From NCBI GenBank assembly GCA_000507305.1, contig DF241067.1:1-64000 (forward strand): DNA of 64,000 bases. The letters run 5' to 3'. The notes below the pieces were generated by a model, which saw only the letters and a program-made list of their open reading frames with translations, was not told the origin of the DNA and did no database searches. This DNA is from Breviolum minutum Mf 1.05b.01 (lineage: Eukaryota > Sar > Dinophyceae > Suessiales > Symbiodiniaceae). How positions within the stretch are numbered: the stretch's first letter is position 1; every line of letters starts with the position of its first letter. The position numbers and the translations under genes were made by a program. Below, piece by piece: positions 12,509-25,200 of this stretch.

Positions 12509-12580
12509 GCAGACTTGGCGGACTCATCATCAGCGGGTTGGGGGGTTCATCATTCCACAAGGGCACCACAAACATGGATA
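12509..12580 (+). CDS. Candidate exon, unidentified
   Basis: Acceptor GCCAG|GCA, ADLADSSSAGWGVHHSTRAP then QTWI and a GT donor. Confidence 0.35.
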
Positions 12581-13188
12581 GTGTGCAAAAACTTCCAGAA
12601 ATCTACACATTGTTTTGGAAGTGCACCGCAAAGGGGTTGAATTTTGATGGTATAAATATGTAACAGCTACAAGTATTATATGAATTGGCATCACTGAGTT
12701 AATTGGCGATTTGAAATGCTTTTAATAGAGTCCGATCCATCAGTTAAGAGTTGCTTGCTAGTCGAGGAAAGGTGCATTCTGATTCCCAAACCAACAGGGC
12801 CCCAAAAGATCAGGAAACAGCCAGACACAGCTGCAAAAAACACTTGTGGCTTTTTGGAGAGTGACACGATTCAAGTTTTTTTTCAACAAATAAATCTTTG
12901 TTGAACCAATTACGATGTGGAACTTTGATGCCATCTTAAAGAATATGGCGACAAAATGTGATGATGTTTGGGAATATAATTCCAATCTTCAACTGTGGCA
13001 ATTTCCCGCTTCCTAACGTTTTCAACCGTTTTCACGCGACAAAAGGCGGTGGCCGATGCGGGACGGGACGCAGGCTGCGGGAACGTCATCGTTTTTTTTT
13101 GTTTTTCGGGGGAAACGGAAACGGAAACGTTTTTTTGTTTTTGTTCCAAAGAAATTGAGTCGTACTTTCCGAATGTTGACATTCTTTA

Positions 13189-13300
13189 CACCCCTGAAGA
13201 TAAACATGTTCCCATAATTCCCTGGAGCTTTGGTTCAGATCATTTTCCTTTCTTTTCATGGGTGTTTCGTAGGTTCCAGTCGTTAATCTTCCGGAGTGTA
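13189..13300. repeat. MITE-like hairpin family C
   Basis: TACACCCCTGAAGATAAACA with AGTCGTTAATCTTCCGGAGT; same core as the copy at 8335. Confidence 0.6.
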
Positions 13301-13348
13301 TATCTCCCCTTTTTGGGGCGGTGTCGGCAACACCTTTTGTTTGGCCAG

Positions 13349-13411
13349 GCCACCGCTCCCGCTGGACCCGAAGGAACTGCTGGACCCAAAACCCGGAGCC
13401 TCGACGTTGAG
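13349..13411 (+). CDS. Candidate exon, unidentified (Ala/Gly/Pro-rich)
   Basis: Acceptor GGCCAG|GCC, ATAPAGPEGTAGPKTRSLDV E, GC donor. Collagen-like composition but too short to call. Confidence 0.35.
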
Positions 13412-14174
13412 GCGCCGCGATTTTTTTTTTCTCCTTTGGGGCAGTGCAAAGGTGAAGGACGTGGCGTCTTTTTTTGATTTTTTCTGAAGGTTTTGTAGGC
13501 TGTATATGTACATATATACATATTTATATATGCACAACATGTGTGTGTACATGATACATGATTGTGTAAATACTTGGGTTATGATCGTGTAAAGAACATG
13601 TACATGATTGTATACATATTTAGTCATATTCACGTACAGAACAATATACACACATATAATAGAGTTGTAATAGATATATGACATGTGGATTTATCTACAT
13701 CATTGTTGTATGATGTGTCCCACACCTGTCAGTCAGTCAAAGAGTCAAGTCCACAAATTTGCTTGGAAATAGATACTGCAAAGTACTGTACTTGACAGAA
13801 ACAACCTACTTTCTAAGCCATGATTTTTCGTGTGCAATTTCCTTGGCACCCAAAAACATGAAAGTCGAACATATCCGAAAAATCATTTTGTATGTGTCCT
13901 TCCTCCACTTCCTTGATTGTTGGAGGAAGAGTGCAACTCTTACGGATAAGACGGTATTGCCCTCGAGTAGAACAGCATTAGCTGGTTGGAAATCAATACC
14001 CTTTCAATCTGTGATGTCCCAGTCCAAATATTTGAGAATTTCTTTAGATTTCAGCCATGGTATTTTCGTCCAATTTCACTCAATGATTAGTTGGGGTGTG
14101 AAAAACCTTAATTGGAAAGGCATCTGCCAACTATCACTTGTGGATCTATAAACGATGAGACCGCAACTGGTTAA

Positions 14175-15617
14175 GCACAACTGAGCAGTGTTCAAAACCC
14201 GGATGGAGGATGTACACATCCAACTGATCGTTACGCAAGAATGTCTTCATGGTCGATTGTAGAAGTTTTCCATGATGAAGTGGAACAGGAACATAATCCC
14301 GCTGAGGACCAAATTCCTATTTTTCGTTCAGTTGGCCTGGGGTTGGTTTCGGGTAAACAAACAGCAAGCCGTGGTGAACTTATGGCACTTGATCTTACTA
14401 TACAATCCATTATTTTTGATGCAGCTTGTGAATCGGCCGATATTTTCGTTGTTGCACAATACCTTTTGAATTTAACCCATCGTATGGATACTTCAAAGGT
14501 AGATGATTGGTCATTCAGAACCCCAAATTCTGATTTGATCACATCGATATTTCAAAATTGGAAACAGAAAAAGATCAATCTTCATAAAGTAAAAAGTCAT
14601 CGGAGTACTTGCGAAGCAGAAACACAAAATGAATTGTGGCAAATTGCGGGCAACAACATGGCAGATATGGGCGCAACAGCCAGTCTTGCTCGTATACCGA
14701 CATGTATTAAAGAATTAGCTGAAAGCATTGATAAGTTCCATAAAAAAGAGCTTCATATGCTACAGAGAGTTCTAAAGTACATGGTGGCAGTCAATGCATG
14801 TCGGGTACAAAAATTGTCTGAAAATAGAATAGCAAAAAAAGAAAAAGAGGATGCGGAAGCTGAAAATCTTTTTGGTCGTCTCATGCCACCTAAATTGAAT
14901 GGGGATGATGCTATTGATTTTCTTTGTGACTTTCATGTTTCAGAATATTCGTGTCTACCCCACCAAATAATCGATGAACAATGCTTTCATGCATGTTTTC
15001 AAGGGGCGAACATTGCAAAGGCGTTATCGATTTGGTGTTCCACCCTCAAATGGCCAGTAAACATTTGTCATCAATCGGATTATAAAAGAAAAGATGATTG
15101 GGGCATTAGTTGGTTGGAGTTGTTCTTCAATTTTTGCCTATGTACTAGAAGATTCTTTCCCATTCGTATTGAAGGACGAAAAAAGGACTCAGTATACATT
15201 GACTTTCACTCAGATGAGGCCCTCTTGAATTTTGGGAAAAAAAGAGCTGCCAACATGCAGACCTTGTGCATGGAGCGGCTCATTCGTGCTTTGGAAAAAT
15301 TACAACAATGTACATTGTTCCCTGCATTCAAATCCAATCAGTGTAAGTCTTTAATGCGGTTTGGGTATGCTGGTAAGCATACTGGCATCCCCTGTCGTCC
15401 TTTGATGAATAAACAAACAGAAACAATGGAATGGGTCCGGAAGTTCATGGTCAAAGCTCGAAGTGAAGGGCACCTGGGACAAACACCAATACTTCCTGAT
15501 GGTCAGGCTATAATTGATTTTCCTTCTTTGATTGAGAAAAAACCAAATGAAAGATGGGCCATTTATTTCCAAATTAAAGGCAAACAGAGACGTGATCGTT
15601 TGGCCAACGAAGGCTGA
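14175..15617 (+). pseudogene. 5'-truncated LINE remnant: RNase H domain plus C-terminal extension
   Basis: Open frame of about 480 codons ending in TGA; the first ATG is at 14241 but homology begins upstream. It aligns with the end of ORF2 of the LINE at 52466: PDGGCTHPTD with [14 protein letters not shown] with ASWS, RGELMAL with RAELYAV, VKSHR with the VAAHQ region, NNMADMGA with NSLADRAA, and WLELFFNFC with WYQLFVDYQ. The third RNase H aspartate (WTDCQG) is replaced in FVVAQY, so the enzyme is probably inactive. No endonuclease or reverse transcriptase lies upstream, which is typical 5' truncation. Its codons are much more AT-rich than those of the intact LINE, so it comes from a different lineage. 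The long frame without stops is unusual for a dead copy. Confidence 0.75.
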
Positions 15618-15875
15618 ACACTTACTTTTCCTTCAGATGTATCCAGCAAGCAATGGTAGTTCGTCGTTTTGATGTAGAGTGGGTTTCACTTTCCTTTTCA
15701 TTTCATGTCGATATTGGTCTTGCCTCCCCACCAGAGGACGAGGTTTAGACTACTTGGATCAGATCGCTGTCCGAGATTCGCCGTTCAAAACCCTGGTTGG
15801 TTGTTTGATATAGGGGATTATACTACCCATTTATATGGGGATTCTCATAAGTCATTATAAGGATCCCTATAAACC

Positions 15876-15987
15876 TACAGTCCGGTAAACTAACATAGCA
15901 GGCTGGAGAATGGACCCGGATTGAAGATGTATTTCCTATTGAAAATGGGGGATATTCCAGCCAGCTATGTTAGTTGACCAGAGGGTA
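15876..15987. repeat. MITE-like hairpin, family B relative
   Basis: TACAGTCCGGTAAACTAACA and AGCTATGTTAGTTGACCAGA are inverted; CAGGCTGG/CCAGCC extends the stem. Confidence 0.55.
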
Positions 15988-16060
15988 TCAGTATAATGGA
16001 ATGTCATAAGGGATTTGTTTGCTTGCCGTTGCCCAACTGGTCGGGGCTTCATCCTTCCAG

Positions 16061-16123
16061 GTCTTGCTTCAAGGACCCGCAGCACCTGCCAGGTGGGCCG
16101 GTTGAGAGTAGCAAGTTCGAAAG
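16061..16123 (+). CDS. Candidate exon, unidentified
   Basis: Acceptor TTCCAG|G, SCFKDPQHLPGGPVESSKFE, donor AG|GTGAAC. Confidence 0.38.
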
Positions 16124-16643
16124 GTGAACAAGAAAACTCATTGCGGGCGCAAACAGTGTCCCCCACCAACGGTTACATACACTGGTTACACCGATTCAAT
16201 CCGATTCATATACGTATAGTTACTATATTTTCATTGCATTTTGGTTCATCAACTGAGTTGATTACGAAGTATCTCAAGGTCACATGAGAGTGATTTTTTT
16301 CGCGTTTAGCCATTCATTCCTGGTGGTAGCACAACCAAGAACCACTGGGAACCATCAGATTTCCGGTGAAATGGGACCCTGGGTGGGACAGGATTGGGAC
16401 CCATTGATTGGCGCCGAAAATGTCATAGCCTTTTACCGGAATGGTAGCTGGTGGTTTACCAGGTCCCGGTCGTTACATATTGCCAATGAGGCCACCAGTA
16501 AAGCCTATCAATCGGTAGAGCTGGACTGATACCTCCAACTTATCATCCAAGTGTTTCGAGAACCTGTCGAAAGTTTTGGGGATCTTGTAAACAGCTTGAT
16601 GGAATGTATGTTCCAGGATTCAAGATGATGAATTTAGATGAAT

Positions 16644-16771
<128 letters not shown>

Positions 16772-17072
16772 TTCGGCTGATGATGCTTATGTTTCTTTTT
16801 TCTTTTTCTTCTATTTGCGGTTTCTGTGCAACATTTTGTCAGCTGCATGATCTTGCCTGATTCACTTTTTGGCAGGGAGGTTGACTTCCAGCTTGGTCGG
16901 ATATAGGCTTGTTCAGATTGTTCCCCGAATCTGACCTTTCTCCCATAATAATGGAAGTGGCAAATTACCATAAATGAGAGGGAAACTAATTTTGTAGGGA
17001 CCCATTTTCAACTTCCATGATGATGGGAGGAAGGGCAGATTCATGTACTTCTAAATTTTCACGCCAACAAAG

Positions 17073-17135
17073 GGTCCCGACTTTCGCTGCCTGTTGCGCA
17101 AGGTGTCTCCAATCTCAGTGGGCAACAACCTTCAG
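17073..17135 (+). CDS. Candidate exon of an unidentified upstream gene
   Basis: Acceptor CAAAG|GGT, GPDFRCLLRKVSPISVGNNL Q, donor CAG|GTAGGG. Not recognised. Confidence 0.45.
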
Positions 17136-17590
17136 GTAGGGTGTGGGGGCAGCCAGAAGTAACGATGTCACTGTAGTTCCAACCTCTGGTCCTAGCTTTT
17201 GATGGTGTACCCTCCCTGAAACCAACCCGCCCAGCAGCTTGAATCTTCGAAAAAAGGGTGGTTGATTTGGTTGGAAGTTTTTTTTTAAAACAATTGCATT
17301 TGTTGTCCTTGGACACTGGTCTTCTTTCCTATCAAATGTGTTTTTTCTGATTTGTGGGGGAGTTTTTTTTTGGGGGGTTGACACGGCTTCCTGCTCTAAT
17401 CGAGTGAGCACACCTTGGAGATTGTGGATCTGAATCTGAGATCTGGTTTTTGGGCCAGAAATTGGACTTGCCTGTTTTTTTTTCGAATTATATATATATA
17501 TATATAGATATATAAGTCATTGGGACATTGCCACAGTTTTTCAGTGAAAAAAACCCGCGTTTTCACCACCCACAAACTGCACATGGCAAG

Positions 17591-17679
17591 GCGAACGCGA
17601 GGAGATGGTGAACAATCCAACCTTTGAGGAAACCTGCCATGGCCTGCCAGGGTCGATCATCAACCTGGCAATTCTGCTG
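17591..17679 (+). CDS. Candidate exon of an unidentified upstream gene
   Basis: Acceptor GCAAG|GC, EREEMVNNPTFEETCHGLPG then SIINLAILL, GT donor. The hydrophobic end could be a short buried strand or membrane piece. Confidence 0.48.
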
Positions 17680-17852
17680 GTGACGTTTTTGGGGATGGTT
17701 AAGTGACCTCCAAATAGGGGATCAAGTTGGGTCACGAATTGAAACACCTGGAAGATGTGTTTGCAGATGTTTTTTTTTCCCACCAAGTCGTGAGATCCAC
17801 CGATCCAGTGCAGCTTATGATTTTACCTTGGAAATTTTGTTTTGCCGAAAAG

Positions 17853-17923
17853 CGAAGGAGCCTATTGCATCGATACCTACACCATCAATGCCATCCAGAC
17901 CAAAGGTGGCACCCAAATGCTTG
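17853..17923 (+). CDS. Candidate exon of an unidentified upstream gene
   Basis: Acceptor AAAAG|C, EGAYCIDTYTINAIQTKGGT then QML, donor G|GTGATT. Follows the previous two exons closely and probably belongs with them. Confidence 0.47.
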
Positions 17924-19293
17924 GTGATTTTATTGGTTGCCAAGTTGGGGGTTCAAGAAAAGCATGATATTGTTGATCTGATGGTAAAGTGGTAGCTCAT
18001 TTTATTCACCAAACTATCCCGACTATTATTCGTAAAGTGGGAAAAGTGGTTTGGAAGTGCGATTGATTCACGGTCTGTCTAGCAAGTTGAGACCGGAATC
18101 ACACATGAATTGAGAATGGTTTGATTTGAGTATATAACAAGAACTGTGGTTGCAATCCACTCCTTTAGATATTTCCATGGTGGGATGGTTCCATGATCTT
18201 CTTTTTTTTGTGACAAGGGTGAAGTCACAGAGAAAAAAGACACATTTTGAGCACCCCTTGGAAGGTCAAAATAAATGGACGCTACCCTAAAGACCAGTTT
18301 TTTGTTGTTTGGAAAGGCTGGACAGAAAAAACGACGGGTATGAACAGGTCAGATATTCTGAATGGGTAAAAACCAAGTGGAGGAAGGAGCTTCATCATTT
18401 CTTGTTGTGAAAAACACAGCTGCGAAGCTGTTCAATGATAGATGCCCTCTAGTAGTACATCGCGATCGGTTCAAAAAATCCAATGTTTTTAGCAGACATA
18501 TGCAGAAGTAGCTTCCTTTTTAATTGCAGCAGAAGTAAATTTCGTATAGAAGATGTGGGGATTCCAGCAATTGCCCTTCTTGAGAACAGGAGGGTATTTT
18601 TAGTTTCAAATCGATAAACACCGAGACTGGCCATTGACACAAACTTTAAAGCTATTTGACGTTTTCGGCTTGAAATGGACAGTGAACTCCCAAGTCATTT
18701 TGAAGTGCTGCAGGTTTCAAAGAAAATGGGTTGGTTTGTACCTTCATTTGGTTTCTATGCTCAATTTTTGGGCCCTGTGAAAAATTAACGGCTGGAACCC
18801 AAAGTCATGGAGGTTTGGTTCAGATGATTTACCATTTCAATTGGGTGATTTTGTATCGGATCGTGACATTTGGTGTTGAAGGGAATGTCCCTGATGGGTT
18901 CCGTGTTTTTTTCGGAAGACTTTGCCTACTGAATTGACCATTTTTTGCTCCCCGACAAACAAGCTGAAGGAAAAACAATGTCGTCACATCATGGCGCACA
19001 AAAACTGCACTTAGAGATATATAAGTGGCTTAAGTTTGATAGCCGGCCTCTTTAAATGGAGAAGCCCTCGGCTTTATAACTGTTAATTCAACCTAGTCCT
19101 GTTTATGCAGGGGTATGGTATGTTCATGTCGCTTTAACCCTGCACTATGAAATCTAAACAAACTCCTGGAACATTTTTGCGAGAGAAAAATCTTTATCAA
19201 CTAATGCTGAAAGATTTTGGACTGCCCAAAAAAGCACTGACTTTGTGTCTCAGGCCCATGATATTTTCCAACAACCTCCCGTCTCTTCTGCAG

Positions 19294-19350
19294 GTAGATC
19301 CGGTAGATCCGGAGCTACAACGCATGTGCGAAAAAGCTCTACCTCATTTG
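19294..19350 (+). CDS. Candidate exon of an unidentified upstream gene
   Basis: Acceptor CTGCAG|GTA, VDPVDPELQRMCEKALPHL, GT donor. Helical character. Confidence 0.42.
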
Positions 19351-19918
19351 GTACCATGGCTGCAGATTTTTTTTGTGAGTTCGGTACCTATCCTCTTGTT
19401 AATCCATGGGTTTGTACTTCCACCAATTTTTGTTTGTCTAACGAAAATCTTCCAACTGTCGTAACTAGAAATGTGTATTCGTTAGTGAAAAAAACATATA
19501 TAATACTGTATATACCTCTTTTGTTGTTAATGAAAAGTCTATACTAAAAAGATGGATCATCTTGGAGGTGATAAAAAAAACCTCGAAACATCTGGGGGAA
19601 ACGTCAAACTGCGTTTTGAAACGCCGAGGTTTGGCTGCCACGTAGTGCGGTGCAACTGAGTCCTTGGAAAGCCACAGAGGTGTTGAGACATGGGAAACCT
19701 GCATGGGATTGTTGGGATGGTTGGGAAAACCCCTTGGAAACGTTGGGATGGTTGGGGGGAGCATCTTTTTTGTGTCAGAGAGATTTCCAGGATGAGATAC
19801 TATGAAGTGATAGAAAATAAATAATATTTTTATTGCAAGCTTTGTTAGAAAAAAAGTTCCCTGGGCAATGTACCTTCAAACTTGCTACGCATATTAGCTA
19901 TACTGTACATGTTTTACG

Positions 19919-19999
<81 letters not shown>
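19919..19999 (+). repeat. (GTT)n microsatellite
   Basis: 27 GTT units. Confidence 0.95.
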
Positions 20000-20057
20000 A
20001 GCTCCAACACAAATGTCTGTCAGCCACTGATTGGCTGTGACCATGGTGAGTCGTTGT

Positions 20058-20380
<323 letters not shown>

Positions 20381-20450
20381 TGTAACCAAGCGACCAAGTA
20401 ACCAACTCAATATCCAAGTCAACCTAACCAATCAACCAAGCAACTCGCAG

Positions 20451-20526
20451 GTGGCTCAGGTTTCAAAGATCATCTTGCATCTCACGCGAGATAATATTGC
20501 AGCCTTGGCGGCGACTTGTTCTGAGG
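20451..20526 (+). CDS. Candidate exon of an unidentified upstream gene
   Basis: Acceptor CGCAG|GTG, VAQVSKIILHLTRDNIAALA then ATCSE, GT donor. Amphipathic helices. It follows a long CA microsatellite and is the last exon-like segment before FtsH. Confidence 0.47.
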
Positions 20527-22157
20527 GTCTGTGGAGGGAACCTGGATGTCTACGTTTCATGGGTTTTTTCCATGGTTGATCCGACCCCAGTTATGAAGAT
20601 CATTTTCTGTGTGTTGGTCCATGACCTTTAACGCTCAAATTGGATGTTTTGCAACACATATCCCCAAGGTTCGATGTTCAACCCATCAACTCATTCTTGC
20701 AGCACTTTTTCTTTCTCCCCAAAGGGGCCCGAAAATGGTTGGCTAAAGCTACAGGCAGCTAAAAATTCCAAAAACAAAACATAGAATTCCAGGACCGCCC
20801 AAAAGAAAAAGAGTTGCAGCATTGTCGTATATCTAAAATTCAAAGATGTCTTTCCTTCGGAAAATTCTTGAGATGGATTGTCGGATCGTTGGGTTGACCA
20901 ACTAGGCTGCCACTTGGTGAGTTTCAAAATTTGAGGGTTTTGTTCAGATAAGGTCATTGCCACCTTGAGCGTTTTCGGCATGGAGCCCCTGCTTTTTGCC
21001 ATGGCAGATTGGGTGGATGCAAAAAAGGAAACCAAACCATCAAAGGGGAGCTTTCTGGAGGAAAAAATCTTTGTGAAATTTAGCAGTTGAATTGAAAATG
21101 CTGGTCCCTCACCCCAAAAAGGTAGCTTTTTGGAAGGGAAATGGGACCCGGGCTATTTCAAGGACATCCAGGTTGGTGAAATATTATTCCGTTTGGCCAG
21201 ATGATTGAAAAGGCTTCATGGATTCAAAGAACTTCACTCAACTAGCGGCAGACATCTCACTTCAAGTTGCTCGCTGTAACTTGGAGCATGTCATGTGATG
21301 CGTTTTCCGGCAAGGGACTCTTCTGTCCACTTGCATCAAAAACAAACCATGGGGTTTTAAACGGTGGCTTTCTAGTAGGAAATTCTGGAGGTTGTTGGAG
21401 GTTGTTTGGGGTTTCTGTGAATTCTGCTGAGATGTTTCCATAGTCTTTTTTTGAAATATTATTGGTTGGTCACTACACCTGGCATGAGAGTTTCCCAAGG
21501 TCCAGTCTTCCGTTTGAAATATAATTTTGCCGGGATTGGTTCTGTTGGTAGTCAGAGTTGGTGGGTTTACCCATCCTTAAAGAACCTATAACGGATTTAT
21601 AGGAGATGCCTGAAACCAACCTTTATCACCAATGATCCATGGTCCAACTGGCAAGATGGACCTCACATGGTGGTTCCTGCAAAGTCATTGCAATTTTCTG
21701 GGGCATAAACTTCAAGCATCCACTTGGTTGAAGGCTTCTTTCAAGGTGAAAGCAGCAAACAAGAGTTTTTTTTTGCATTCCTGGAAAGATGAGCTGCCTG
21801 GAGGAAGGATGACTAGAGTTTGAAGATTGATGATCAAATGCATTGGAACTATCATGAACTATCTATGAGATGCTTCAACCAGCGTCGAATGCACACGTCT
21901 GACAAAACGTTTCTCGAGAATTTCTTTCAGCTGAAGTCTGATTCTTTCAATTCTCCTCCAGGTTACAGCTTCATGTTTTATTTCAAAACTAGTTTTCCAA
22001 TGTTTTCCAGTACCAATTAGTGAGACAGGGAGGATTTTGTGGGACGTCGGTAAACAAAAAGGGAGCCTAAAAGGGGTTAAAACTGTCACGCAGTTTTCGC
22101 TCAAATCGGCCGTCCTCCACTGTCCCATTGGGCCATCTGAAAACCCGTCCCCACGCC

Positions 22158-22200
22158 ATGCCGGCTGTGGCAAGCAAGATGGCGCGCACCACTTGTGCTG
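22158..22200 (+). CDS. ftsH: FtsH exon 1: start codon and signal-peptide n-region
   Basis: The ATG opens [15 protein letters not shown], a short basic n-region. It ends at a GT donor after one base of a codon, which matches the phase of exon 2. I chose this start because joining to exon 2 gives an uninterrupted signal peptide of the dinoflagellate plastid type. A spliced-leader acceptor upstream was not located. Confidence 0.6.
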
Positions 22201-25200
22201 GTACCTTGACTTTTGTTAAACTGTTGAACCTTCAGCGAGATTCTGAGTTGGTTGTTGTAATTGGTTGGCCTTCATTTGGTTTGTGACATTCCTGCTCCCG
22301 TTTTTTTGACAACAAGACCAGACCGTGGAAAAGCTAGCCTTACCTTATCAGAAATGAACAGATTATATTTCTACTTCTCACACTTTGTCCCTTCCTTCCT
22401 TGGTTGGTGAATTCGTCAAAGCTAAGACTCTGTTAGATCATTTGACTGGGTTGAATGATACTGTTGATGGAAGAAATCCGGCTAACCACCTGGGATGTAT
22501 AAAACCCTGAAAATACGCTCCCCAAAACTAACATTAGCCCCTGAAAATGGGCCATCCCAAAAGGAAACGAGTCTTCCAACCATCCATTTTCAGGTGCTTT
22601 TGCTCTTAGTTTCAGGGAGGGTAATAGGATAAACTACCAAACCTCAGCTATTGCTCGCTGTAATTTCAGCCATCAACGAGCCGTATCTTTGAGGAGCGGT
22701 CCTTGGTGGTGCAGCATTGCTGGGAGCCTCCAGTTTTGTGGCACCCACCACTGGAGTCACCACATCCACATCCTCAATGAACCGAGCACCCCACAGCGGT
22801 ACAGCCAACATGGCATCCATGTCTGGATTAGTTCCTTGGGCTGTTGGGGAGGGATGGTGGTGATTTTTGCGAGTGGGACCGTTGATGCTTCAGAAATCCG
22901 CCAAGTTTGCACCAGTTGAGGTTGGTAGTTTATCTACCATTATTTACCAGGGTTTTATTAACATCCCAAGTGCTTCTTTGGGATTTCTGAACCATCAACA
23001 GTAGTGTCTCTTCTGTTTGGTATGGAAAAGAGTTGGATGTACCCCTACCAACATACCCCTATGGTAAATAAGCCCTATATGGTGGGTATGAAAATGGCTT
23101 ATAATCCCCAAGACTCCCTAGAGAATACCAGCTAAATACCATGGGTACAATTGTCCCTTGAATGTACTAAGTCTTTGTGGCTCTTGAGTCAGTGAACTTT
23201 GAGGTGCTGATGCTTCAGAAGTGATTGGATGGAAAAAATGGAATAATGTTTCTGGTAGAAACCAAAACGACGCTGAAGAAACTGCCTTTTTGATGTATTC
23301 AAATTCCATCCCAAAAATACAAACTAGGTAAAACATCAAAGCATCAAAACACCAACACTTTTTGCTTCTTTTTGCATGGTAAGACCATCACAGCAAGCAT
23401 CCGGGGGCAAAAAATATTCCATCCTGACACCTTTCTGGTGCTGCGGATACCTCAGGTGATGGGTGCCAGTGGTGTGGCGACCGCCGCGGTGGCGGCCACG
23501 CGACGAGGTGCACGCAGCACGGGCACGAAACGAACGCAGCAAGTGGTGCGTCTGGCGCAGCGAGAGGGTCTTGCTGGCTTGACGACCTTGGCACAGGAGA
23601 CGGCATGGTGGAAATTGGAACCTTATCCGAAGTCGTGATTTTTGTTATGAAGAATATAGGTCAAGTGGGTTGTAAACCACCATGGATCCTCAAACAATAC
23701 CACTGGAATAAAAATTGGCTTCATAAACATACGGAATATCACTGATATCTTATGTATCCTTTACAACTAGGGACTTGGGGCGGTTGGTACAGAAACCAGT
23801 TTTCATACACCAGTTTCGGAGTGTGATCCTCCAAAATGTCTGGTGGTTGGGGGTGTGTTGCCATGGTAGTTTCCGTTGAAACCTTAGGATGTGTTATATT
23901 ATGAAAGGCTCCTGGACTGGACTTGACATAGCGAAACTGATTTCATTTAGGATGATCCTTTCTATGGTTAAAGATATATACATATCTATACATATACACA
24001 TATGCATAAAGTACACACTACAGACTTATCATGGATGTAACAAAAAATCATGTTCCTCTATCCTTTCGATTTGAAAAAAAACTAGATGGCAGCCATCGGG
24101 TGTTCTCTGGGTTGTTGGAGGAGTTGCTGGAAAAGCCTGATGCTACGCGGCTTCGAAGTCTTGTCATGGAACTGAAAGCCTTAGCTGAAGAGCAGCGACT
24201 TGGGAGAATGGCCTGGGACGGTTGGATGGTTTTTTTTTGAAACTGGCGAGTTTGGGGTGAAAACACAGGGGTGAGCTCACAGGTTTCAATGTGTGAGGAT
24301 TTGTTTTTTCTTTGAAACTGGGGGGGTGGGTGGGTTGGGGGTGATTGGGGGGTGATTGGGGGTGAAGTTTTCTCGTGCTGAGTCCGGTCACTAGCGATGA
24401 AAAGGGTTGCTTGATGTGAATTATTGGGCAGTGTGAAAACCCTGGGAAACCACGATGAAAAGAACTGTTTGTCTTTGGAATCTAGGGATAATGGCATAGT
24501 AAACCACCAATTATTGGGGATGAATCCCAATTCCAAGAAATCTCCAACAGGACCCACTGAACGGACCCCTAAACCCGAGTATCTAATAGCACTAGCAACT
24601 TACCTAGGGTTCCGTTGGTAAGATCCCATTCAATTTTTGATGGACCAATACATCGGGATGATTTGGATTTTCAGCATAGTGAGGTGTAACAAGTCCACCC
24701 TAAATGGTAGTTGGAACTCAGGAACTCCTGAATTTCTCGAAGAACTTTTTGAATCTGTGAACTATCAAGAGAATGATATGATGTCATTCAGCTTTCAAAA
24801 CGATTCCATATGTCAGTTAAACATAAACCTAGAGGTTCTCCAGAAATTTCAGATCGCTTTCTCTGGTATGGGTGTTGGACTGGAGGATTGTTTTTTTCGT
24901 CTTCTGAGCACGAAAACCATAACATGCCATACATACATGCAGTATACCAGTATACCTTGTATAAGTGAGGTGATGATGGTGATATGATTTGTAGGGTTTA
25001 CAGTATATATACGTATATATAATTGTTTCGTACTATATTATGTCAGATTATATTATACTATAATCATTTAATACTATACTTTTTTTGTATAATACAATGC
25101 TTTACAATATTGTATTGTATTCTATCTTCCTTCTAACTACAGGTGCCACTGGTAGACACCAAAACGTCGTGAAAAAACGCCAGTCGCTTCCTGTGAGGCT

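Noticed and set aside
13759..14151. 130-aa open frame just before the LINE remnant, possibly its RT part
   Set aside because: No RT motif is visible, and a stop lies between it and the RNase H frame.
16284..16529. 81-aa open frame with WVGQDWDPLIGAENVIAFYR
   Set aside because: Protein-like, but no convincing acceptor and no family; the repeat-like GGTTTACCAGGTCCCGGTCG inside suggests repeat-derived sequence.
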